Assembly (NCBI GenBank): GCA_013696265.1
Contig: JACCYX010000488.1
Span: 1 to 9,671, forward strand
Direction: 5' to 3'
DNA length: 9,671 bases
Origin: Chloroflexia bacterium
GTDB lineage: Bacteria > Chloroflexota > Chloroflexia > Thermomicrobiales > UBA6265
The notes under the pieces were generated by a model. The model was not told the origin of the DNA, made no database searches, and saw only the letters and a list, made by a program, of their open reading frames with translations. A program made the position numbers and the translations under genes. Positions 1 through 5,278 of this stretch are shown here, one piece after another (positions within the stretch are counted from its first letter, which is position 1; every line of letters starts with the position of its first letter).

Positions 1-47
1 GGCTGGATCATGCCGATTCAGCCCCGCGGTGCGGTTCAACGTCATTT

Positions 48-78
48 CGTAGGGCTGCCGAGCTTGTCTCGGCCCCGT
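48..78. repeat. Dispersed hairpin repeat, copy 1
   Basis: First of three copies of a 31-32 bp repeat in this window (others at 7820-7851 and 9575-9606). It begins CGTAGGGCTGCCGA and ends TCTCGGCCCCGT. The copy folds: GCCGAG (57-62) pairs with CTCGGC (68-73) around a 5-nt loop, and after a 2-nt bulge GGG (52-54) can pair with CCC (74-76). The hairpin has no following T-run, so it is not a textbook terminator, but its position between genes would suit a transcript-end or mRNA-stabilising structure. It also holds a TAG (50-52) that ends an open frame running in from the window edge. Confidence 0.6.
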
Positions 79-211
79 GCAAAGGGACATTTCAGCCCAG
101 CTTGAGGCAATCACGCGAACTTCGAGGGAAACGCGGACATCGGCTGTCCCCATTGCATCCTAGTCTTGGCCGCAATGACCAGTGAGCGAGAGGATGAACG
201 ATGGGAGCAAC

Positions 212-745
212 ATGCCCGATCGCGTGGATGAACGACAGGTGCGGATTGAGCCGTGGACCGCGGGCGACCTCGACGTGTTGCGCCGCAACAACGCGCCGGA
301 AATGATGGCGCATCTCGGCGGACCAGAGACTGATGAGCAGGTGATCGCCCGGCACGAGCGCTATCTGGCGTTGAACGACCGGGATACGGGCCAGATGTTC
401 CGCATCGTGCTGCTTCCCGACGGTGTGGCGGTCGGCGGTATCGGCGTGTGGGACAGCGAATGGCGAGACAAGGCGGTCTACGAGACTGGCTGGAGCGTGC
501 TCCCGGAGTTTCAGGGCCGGGGCATCGCCTCGGTTGCCACCGGGTTGGTGGTGGAGCACGCGCGGGCTGAAGGTCGGCACCGGTACCTGCACGCCTTTCC
601 ATCCGTCGAGAACGCCCCATCGAACGCGGTCTGCCGGAAGGCGGGGTTTACGTTGATCGGTGATCACGATGAAGCGTATCCCCCCGGCTCAACCAACTGG
701 ATGCGGATGAACGAGTGGCGGCTGGACCTCCAGACGGACGATTAG
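212..745 (+). CDS. GNAT-family N-acetyltransferase (RimJ/RimL-like)
   Basis: Predicted 177-residue cytosolic acetyltransferase that moves an acetyl group from acetyl-CoA to an amine; the substrate is unknown. The acetyl-CoA loop is visible as QGRGIA at residues 101-106, matching the GNAT pattern Q/R-x-x-G-x-G/A, preceded by the strand ETGWSVLPEF. Further on, NAPSNAVCRKAGF (about 134-146) matches the C-terminal signature of the RimJ/RimL branch (Acetyltransf_3), in which a protein or small-molecule amine is acetylated. The start is chosen at ATG 212 because GGGAG lies at 203-207. ATG 194 and GTG 182 are in frame but have no well-spaced ribosome binding site. The gene converges on the aminopeptidase gene and the two stop codons share bases 743-744. 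Family assignment is firm; substrate is open. Confidence 0.9.
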   Translation: MPDRVDERQVRIEPWTAGDLDVLRRNNAPEMMAHLGGPETDEQVIARHERYLALNDRDTGQMFRIVLLPDGVAVGGIGVWDSEWRDKAVYETGWSVLPEFQGRGIASVATGLVVEHARAEGRHRYLHAFPSVENAPSNAVCRKAGFTLIGDHDEAYPPGSTNWMRMNEWRLDLQTDD

Positions 746-1482
746 TCGCCGCTGAGGATCACCCCGCCGCCGGCGGTCACCATGACCGCGCGCTCGAACT
801 GGGCCACCATCGTCCCATCGACCGTGCGTGCCTCCCAGCGGTTGTCCATGGAGAAATCCATCTCCCCTTCGATCACGACCGGCTCGACCGTGATCACCAT
901 GCCTTCGGCCAGCTTCGGACCCGTACCCGGGTCGCCGGCGAACGGTACTTGCGGATCTTCCCAGCAGCGGCGGCCGAGACCGTGACCGCAGAAGCCACGC
1001 GCCACGTTGTAGCCGTGCGACTCCGCCACCGATTGCATCGCCCAGCTCACGTCACCGACCGTGTTGCCGGTCCTGGCGGCTTCGATCGCGGTGGTCATCG
1101 CCAGCCATGTCGCATCCATCAGCGCCTGTTGCGCCTTCGAGGCCGGGCCGATGGTGAAGGTGGTGGCGGCGTCGCCCGCGAAGCCGCCGAGGAGCATGCC
1201 GGCGTCGATGGTCAGGATGTCGCCCGCGACGAGGAGTTCATCGCCCGGGATGCCGTGCACCACGATATCGTTGCGGTTGGTGTTGATCGCGCCCGGAAAG
1301 CCGTTCTGGGTCTCGAACACCGGTTCGCCGCCGAGCTTGCGGATGGCGGCACGGGCGTAGTCGTCCAGGGCCTTCGTCGGCAGCCCCGGCCTGGCCAGGG
1401 CTTCGAGTTCGTGGAGCAAACGGGTGGTGGCCGCGTTTGCCCGCCGCAAACCGGAAAACTCTTCAGGCCGGGTGATGATCAT
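742..1482 (-). CDS. map: Type I methionine aminopeptidase
   Basis: Removes the initiator methionine from new proteins in the cytosol, using a two-metal site. The 246-residue length fits the bacterial type I form without extensions. All five metal ligands are present: D93 (TIDAG), D104 (GDAATTF), H167 (GHGLGR), E200 (ITVEP) and E230 (AQFER); the conserved H76 (VVHGIP) is also there. The odd point is W174 where the family usually has the second histidine of GHGIGRxFHEEPQV (E. coli His178); here it reads GHGLGRRCWEDPQV. The start at ATG 1482 has GGAG 10 bases upstream and gives the usual N-terminus; a longer frame reaching 1644 would run into the promoter of the divergent gene. Because of W174 it may be a second, specialised copy beside a housekeeping map elsewhere; that is inference. 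Confidence 0.92.
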   Translation of the reverse strand: MIITRPEEFSGLRRANAATTRLLHELEALARPGLPTKALDDYARAAIRKLGGEPVFETQNGFPGAINTNRNDIVVHGIPGDELLVAGDILTIDAGMLLGGFAGDAATTFTIGPASKAQQALMDATWLAMTTAIEAARTGNTVGDVSWAMQSVAESHGYNVARGFCGHGLGRRCWEDPQVPFAGDPGTGPKLAEGMVITVEPVVIEGEMDFSMDNRWEARTVDGTMVAQFERAVMVTAGGGVILSGD

Positions 1483-1646
1483 CGGCGGGAAACTCCGTGG
1501 GCGAGGGTGATACGGTCCATGCTCCGTGAAGTGTAGCCACGCCCGCCCATCCATGTGGACCGGGCGAATGGCCAGGCGTCCTCCGGTTCCGGCGTGTACC
1601 ATCGTTGCCGTGGAGATCGGTTCGGTTCGCGACAGAGGGAACATTT

Positions 1647-2045
1647 ATGCGTCAACTCGACCCGGTAGCCGTGGTCCAGGCCTTTCACGACCATCTCAAT
1701 GACCGCAACGCCGGTGCCCTGCTCGACCTTGCGACGGACAACGTGCGCGTCGGCGGACCGCGAGGCTCCGGTGAAGGCAAGCACTTGCTTGAGGAGTGGG
1801 TCGGCCGGGCCAGCATCACGATGACGCCCCAACGCTGGTTCCGCGCCGGCGACACCGTGGTCGTCGAGCAGGCCGCCACCTGGCACGATCCCGACACGGG
1901 CGCCGAAACCGGCAGCCAGACGGTAGCCACCATGTTCACCATCGAAAGCGGGCAGATCGCGGCCATCGCCCGCTACGGGTTCCTGGCCGAAGCGGTCCAC
2001 AGCGCCAACATGGACGAGGCGAACGAAATCGCCGCCCCGGTGTAG
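1647..2045 (+). CDS. SnoaL/NTF2-like small protein
   Basis: A 132-residue protein with the layout of the SnoaL-like branch of the NTF2 superfamily. It has an N-terminal helix with VVQAFHDHLNDRNAGALLDL (8-27), then a strand carrying DNVRVGGPRG and alternating strands such as GDTVVVEQAATW and ATMFTIESGQIAAIARY. These cone-shaped folds serve as isomerases, cyclases, hydrolases or simple binding proteins, so the name does not give a reaction. ATG 1647 is chosen over the upstream start at 1605 because AGAGGGA (1634-1640) sits six bases before it. It diverges from the aminopeptidase gene with 164 bp between starts. No signal peptide is seen. The stop codon's last base begins a small hairpin. Confidence 0.78.
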   Translation: MRQLDPVAVVQAFHDHLNDRNAGALLDLATDNVRVGGPRGSGEGKHLLEEWVGRASITMTPQRWFRAGDTVVVEQAATWHDPDTGAETGSQTVATMFTIESGQIAAIARYGFLAEAVHSANMDEANEIAAPV

Positions 2046-2067
2046 CGCAATGAATGAAACATTGTGC
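2045..2067 (+). terminator. Hairpin directly after the SnoaL-like gene
   Basis: GCGCAATG (2045-2052) pairs with CATTGTGC (2060-2067), eight pairs including one G-U, with a 7-nt loop. It starts on the last base of the stop codon. There is no T-run after it, so it is weak as an intrinsic terminator; protection of the mRNA 3' end is equally possible. Confidence 0.35.
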
Positions 2068-2184
2068 CTCGTACAGGAGATCGGGATCGCGCTCATTGAC
2101 CGCTGATACAAAATTCGGATAGACGGTGATCGGACAGCACTCGTAACGCCTAATGCACATTTCAGCAACGCACGCTTGACACCA

Positions 2185-2433
2185 TCTCGTAGGGGAGGGC
2201 TAACGGGCCATTGAGGCCATCTCCGCAATGAGGTCTTGGCCCGTGGGCGCCTGTCCAGAGCGCAGCGTGGGACCCTCCCGCCTGGTTTCGGCGGTGGCAG
2301 CGAGGCGACGAACCACGGTTCCGGTCGCCGAAAGGGGCCGATCCCGATCGCGGCGCATTGCGGGAGGGCATACGCGAGCCGCGTGTCCTCGCGTGGTATG
2401 GCTTGATGGCTCGCTAGCCCTCCCCTACACGAT
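2185..2433. repeat. Foldback element A (MITE-like or structured RNA)
   Basis: The outer ends are perfect 14-bp inverted repeats, GTAGGGGAGGGCTA (2189-2202) and TAGCCCTCCCCTAC (2415-2428). Pairing continues inward to about 2220/2398, with single mismatches, one bulge and three G-U pairs. Inside, CTCCGCAATG (2221-2230) pairs with 2356-2366 with one bulge. Two small hairpins are visible: 2304-2329 (GGCGAC with GTCGCC, topped by GAAC/GTTC) and 2372-2394 (ACGCGAG with CTCGCGT). As an alternative, CCCTCCCGC (2273-2281) pairs perfectly with GCGGGAGGG (2360-2368). No transposase is encoded. It resembles the non-autonomous palindromic repeats common in high-GC genomes; the G-U pairs also leave room for an RNA role. 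Confidence 0.65.
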
Positions 2434-2475
2434 CCAAAAAACGCGAATCCCTAAGCAATGTGCATCACCCGTCTC

Positions 2476-2635
2476 GTAGGGGCGGTACCCCCGGCATGAA
2501 TGACACCTGGCCAGCCGGGGTGCAGGGGTGTCCGCCCGGTTCGCGGCAAGTCCGATCCCGCCATTCGCCACCATCCGGGCGGACACCTTGGGCGTCGTCG
2601 CGGAGATTCGCTTTGCGACCGGGGTCCGCCCCTAC
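2476..2635. repeat. Foldback element B (four-arm inverted repeat)
   Basis: Outer arms GTAGGGGCGG (2476-2485) and CCGCCCCTAC (2626-2635) are perfect inverted repeats, and pairing extends inward through ACCCC/GGGGT with two single-base bulges. Inner arms GGTGTCCGCCCGG (2527-2539) and CCGGGCGGACACC (2575-2587) are a perfect 13-bp inverted repeat around a 35-nt loop. Each half can also fold on itself: GGGCGG 2480-2485 with CCGCCC 2532-2537, and GGGCGGA 2577-2583 with TCCGCCC 2625-2631. A further pair is CCCCGGC 2489-2495 with GCCGGGG 2514-2520. The element lies 36 bp past the stop of the secreted-protein gene and could act as its transcript end, although there is no T-run. Confidence 0.7.
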
Positions 2636-2671
2636 TCTCGTTGTAATAGCGCGAAAGTTGCCGGTGAGTGT

Positions 2672-4855
2672 TTACGGCGCCCGCAGGTCCACGCTGTAGA
2701 TCGTCACGTAGGTCTCATCGTCAGCCGACACATCGGTGGTGGACGGGTAGTAAAGTGCCCAGTTCTCGTTGGAGCCGACGCTGATGCTGTACGACCCGGC
2801 CGGCAGCGCCTCCAGCACATACGTGCCGGTGTCGTAGGCCACGCCCTCGAACAACAGGGACCATGAGTTCCCGGTCGCATCGTTGGTAACCGTCACCTCC
2901 CACGGGTCGACCGACGTGGCGCAGGCGCTGGTGTCGACCGAGGGATCGACGCCGTACGGGCAGTCGGACTGGTAGATCACGAGCGAGCCGGTCCCACCAG
3001 CGGGCGCGTCCGGGACGTCGGATCCGCCAGGCGGCACGAAGTAGACATAAAGAATATGCTCGCCGCCACCGGAGATCGTCACCGTGGGCCAATCGCCGCC
3101 GGTTTCGACATCGCCGTCGAGGTAGACCAGGCCGTCGTCCGACGGGTTGGCCCCATACATCGTGTAGGTGCCGGCCGGGAGCGCCGGGAAAGAGAACTGC
3201 CCCTGCATCTCCGGTTCGGCATCGGCGAAGGCGGAGTAGGTTTCGCCGGTATCCACGTTCTCGAACAGGATGTCCCACGGCTCGCCGGCGTTCTGGCACG
3301 GGGAGAGATCGGAGCCGTCGGTTCCCGCCGGGCAGATGAGTTCGGCGAAGAAGAGCGAGCCGGTGTCCGCTGGCTCCTCACCCGGCTCCACATGATAGAG
3401 CATTGCCTCGCCCGCGCCGTGGTAGGGAATGTCGATCGTCCACAGGTTGCCGAGCACGTACGGGTCGCCGGTGACGACGACATCGCTGGTGCCCACCTCG
3501 CGCGCGCCGTCCGGGTAGAAGGTGAGCGAGGTCGCCGGCAGCAGCTCGAACCAGTACTGGCTGTCGCCCAGGTCCAGGGCATCGCTGGCCAGGGTCCACT
3601 CGGTCGTCTCCGTCTGGCCGATATTCGCGACCGACACGTCCCACGGCTCCGCGTTCAGTTCGCACGACGATGGATCGTTCTCCGGATCACTGCCCGCCGG
3701 GCAATCGTAGAGCGTCACCAGCAGGGAGCCGGTATCGCCCCGGTCATCGACGATGACCCGCAGCGTGAGAACCGTGGTTTCGTCGGCCTCGACCTCGAAG
3801 GTCCACCCGTCCAGGTCGTTGTCCCACGTCGCGCCGTCGATCGTGACGCCAGGGACCGCCTCGTTGTCCGGCATCGTCACGTAGTCGCCCGCCGGGAGGT
3901 TGTCGTAGGTGAGGACCGTGTCATCGTCGCTCAGGTCGGCCCGGTCCGGGATGATCCAGTTGTCCTCGTCTTCGACAAGGTGGAAGGCCGGCACGGTCAC
4001 GTCCCGGTTCGTGACGGGTGTGCAGTCGGCGTCGAGGCTGTCGGGACAGGCTTCGAGCCGGAGTTCCAGGGTGCCGGTTTCGGCATCTGGATCCGATGTG
4101 GCGGCGGGCGCCGCTTCGGGAAGCTCGACCTCATCGCCGATCGAAGCCAGGAGCCAGGTGGCGCCGTCGTCCGCCCCGGCCAGCAGTTCGGCATCGCCGG
4201 TGACCTGGAGCGCGTCCCCGGACCCCAGTTCCGTGACGTCGCCGTCGGCATCCGCGACCTGGAGCGCCCCGGCGGTCACGAAGAGCAGGGAGGGGGCATC
4301 GCCGCTCCCGGCAAGCTCGTGTTCCTCGGACGGTGCCAGCACGTCGCGCGTCAGCCGGAGGTCCCGGTATCCCCGCGGCGCCTCGAACTCATCGCCGGCG
4401 AAGACCAGGCTGGAACTGCCGAGGGACTCGTCGGTATCCACGGCGTCGGCGACGATCAGTTCGATGTTGAGGTAGTCGACCGCCGAATCGTCGGTGCTCG
4501 ACCGGCGCTCGCTGGCGCCTTCGGGGTGGAACGACGCTTGCCCCTCAAGGAGCAGGGTCAACGCCTCGCTCTCGCCATCGGTGACCAGGAAGGGATCACC
4601 CTCGCCCACCGCGAACCCGAGCGTGCGATCGAAGAACTCGCCTTCGTCCAGCGGCGCGGCTTCGGAGGCCGTGATCCGCCAGGCCACCGGAACGCGCGGC
4701 ATCAGGTCGACACCCTGGGCGATGACCTGGGCGTGACCGCCCGGTGCGGTGCTGGATTGAGCCAGGGTTTGGGCAGGGACGAATGACATGAGCGCGAGCG
4801 AACAAACCGCCAGCAACGCGGCAAGCGCCCGCCAACGGGAACGAATGGACGACAT
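2672..4855 (-). CDS. Secreted cupin-like protein with four LPAG repeats
   Basis: A 727-residue acidic exported protein of unknown function. Residues 1-32 are a Sec signal peptide (basic start, hydrophobic core, probable cut after TLA at 32). Residues about 41-240 look like two cupin-type barrels: one around AVGEGDPFLVTDGESEALTL, one around PSLLFVTAGALQVADADGD; neither shows the HxH metal motif. Four tandem domains begin at ETGTL 260, DTGSL 374, DTGSL 497 and GTGSL 621. Each has a close Cys pair (270/278, 385/398, 508/520, 632/645), and an LPAG-type motif appears at 320, 439 (LPAT), 559 and 684. LPAG followed by Y is typical of Cna-B/prealbumin-like domains. No sortase signal or membrane anchor follows, so the protein is probably released or loosely bound at the surface. 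Start ATG 4855 has AGGAGAG upstream. The leader holds a hairpin switch candidate. Confidence 0.85.
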   Translation of the reverse strand: MSSIRSRWRALAALLAVCSLALMSFVPAQTLAQSSTAPGGHAQVIAQGVDLMPRVPVAWRITASEAAPLDEGEFFDRTLGFAVGEGDPFLVTDGESEALTLLLEGQASFHPEGASERRSSTDDSAVDYLNIELIVADAVDTDESLGSSSLVFAGDEFEAPRGYRDLRLTRDVLAPSEEHELAGSGDAPSLLFVTAGALQVADADGDVTELGSGDALQVTGDAELLAGADDGATWLLASIGDEVELPEAAPAATSDPDAETGTLELRLEACPDSLDADCTPVTNRDVTVPAFHLVEDEDNWIIPDRADLSDDDTVLTYDNLPAGDYVTMPDNEAVPGVTIDGATWDNDLDGWTFEVEADETTVLTLRVIVDDRGDTGSLLVTLYDCPAGSDPENDPSSCELNAEPWDVSVANIGQTETTEWTLASDALDLGDSQYWFELLPATSLTFYPDGAREVGTSDVVVTGDPYVLGNLWTIDIPYHGAGEAMLYHVEPGEEPADTGSLFFAELICPAGTDGSDLSPCQNAGEPWDILFENVDTGETYSAFADAEPEMQGQFSFPALPAGTYTMYGANPSDDGLVYLDGDVETGGDWPTVTISGGGEHILYVYFVPPGGSDVPDAPAGGTGSLVIYQSDCPYGVDPSVDTSACATSVDPWEVTVTNDATGNSWSLLFEGVAYDTGTYVLEALPAGSYSISVGSNENWALYYPSTTDVSADDETYVTIYSVDLRAP

Positions 4856-4897
4856 TGGTGCTCTCTCCTGAACGGGAACGCCCTCGAACAGGACGCC

Positions 4898-4940
4898 AAA
4901 AACCTGAACGAGAACCAGCACCACATGGTTCCCGTTCAGG
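4898..4940 (-). terminator. Intrinsic-terminator hairpin in the gene leader (attenuator)
   Basis: Read on the minus strand, CCTGAACGGGAACC (4940-4927), a 10-nt loop and GGTTCTCGTTCAGG (4916-4903) form a 14-bp stem, followed at once by TTTTT (4902-4898). Stem plus T-run is the classic rho-independent form. It stands 42 bases before the start codon of the secreted-protein gene, with no other minus-strand gene upstream in the window, so an attenuator in that gene's leader is the natural reading. On the plus strand no T-run follows. Confidence 0.6.
4907..4932 (-). promoter_or_regulatory. Possible ECF-sigma-type promoter
   Basis: On the minus strand GGAACC (4932-4927) is followed after 16 bases by CGTT (4910-4907). 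GGAAC plus 16-17 bases plus CGT is the usual shape of promoters read by ECF sigma factors. It uses the same bases as the terminator-like hairpin, so at most one reading is likely to be the main function. If right, the transcript would start near 4900 and lack the 5' hairpin arm. Confidence 0.25.
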
Positions 4941-5129
4941 TGTCACCCTCATCATGCCGGAGCGTCCAAGGCGGCGCATGGGCAAGATTGCGTATTCACG
5001 TTCGACGCCCGACCCGTGGTTCGCGCAAACGGCATCGCCGTGGTCCATCGTGCGTTCCGTATTTCCCGCGATAGTATCCGCACCCGTCGGGATCACTGGC
5101 ATGCGCGTGGTACGCCACGCGGTATTGCA

Positions 5130-5158
5130 TTGCCTGATGCCCCATCGCCACGTATGCT
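5130..5158 (+). promoter_or_regulatory. Sigma70-like promoter for the solute-binding-protein gene
   Basis: TTGCCT (5130-5135) and TATGCT (5153-5158) are separated by exactly 17 bases and precede a locally AT-rich stretch. Transcription would begin near 5165 and give a leader of about 115 nt before ATG 5279. Each hexamer matches four of six consensus bases, so the spacing and position carry much of the weight. Confidence 0.4.
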
Positions 5159-5278
5159 GTCAGTGTTTAACAATTCACATCATATTCATTGAGGGCCGCT
5201 ACGTCAGAATACGCTCGTGGCACCGGTCACCTGATCGGTGATCGTGTGCGTCGATCGTTGCGAAAAGGGAGGCACATC

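Larger units (their letters stand above)
2046..2671. other. Gene-free block between convergent genes
   Basis: The 626 bp between the SnoaL-like gene (+) and the secreted-protein gene (-) hold no convincing coding region; the short open frames here have repeat-like composition and no recognisable protein. From left to right the block contains a hairpin at 2045-2067, a more AT-rich stretch (2070-2175), a perfect TTGACA (2176-2181) with only a poor -10 candidate behind it, foldback element A (2185-2433), a short linker, and foldback element B (2476-2635). Both flanking genes would be transcribed towards these structures. Confidence 0.7.
4867..4940 (-). promoter_or_regulatory. Triple 14-bp motif overlapping the ribosome binding site
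   Basis: On the plus strand the motif CCTGAACGGGAACC occurs at 4867-4879 (first 13 bases), as CCTGAACGAGAACC at 4903-4916, and inverted at 4927-4940. In the minus-strand transcript the 4940-4927 copy can pair with the 4916-4903 copy (14 pairs, one G-U). Instead it can pair with the 4879-4867 copy (13 perfect pairs), which would cover the AGG of the AGGAGAG ribosome binding site (4869-4863). The two pairings exclude each other. Protein binding to the repeated DNA motif (an operator) is the main alternative. The pairing is seen in the sequence; the regulatory role is inferred. Confidence 0.55.
4856..5278. other. Divergent control region
   Basis: The 423 bp between the secreted-protein gene (-) and the solute-binding-protein gene (+) contain no supported coding region. 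The left third (4863-4940) holds the ribosome binding site, three copies of a 14-bp motif and a terminator-like hairpin, all serving the minus-strand gene. In 4941-5129 I see no clear site. The right part, more AT-rich at 5159-5190, holds a sigma70-like promoter (5130-5158). It also holds a small inverted repeat, CACCG 5221-5225 with CGGTG 5236-5240, in the leader of the plus-strand gene. Confidence 0.6.

Noticed and set aside
2..52. Possible C-terminal end of an upstream gene, stop TAG at 50-52
   Set aside because: Only 16 codons are visible and nothing can be recognised; kept as an observation about the repeat, not as a gene.
92..667. Minus-strand frame opposite the acetyltransferase
   Set aside because: The plus strand carries the GNAT motifs; the antisense product is Arg/His/Pro-rich without any pattern.
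2471..2640. CRISPR array considered for the repeated arms of element B
   Set aside because: The arms are inverted rather than direct, differ in length and have no regular spacing of unique spacers.
2228..2866. Short plus-strand frames inside and past the foldback elements
   Set aside because: They translate palindromic repeat DNA or the antisense of the secreted-protein gene and lack protein-like character.
3056..4786. Long plus-strand open frame of 576 codons opposite the secreted-protein gene
   Set aside because: It is an antisense shadow: high GC keeps the frame open, the product has no recognisable domain, and the minus strand has signal peptide, repeats and ribosome binding site.
4981..5060. 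Fluoride-type riboswitch considered upstream of the leader hairpin because of GGCGATG on the minus strand
   Set aside because: The second conserved block (CTGATG followed by CTCC) and the expected pseudoknot partners are not found.
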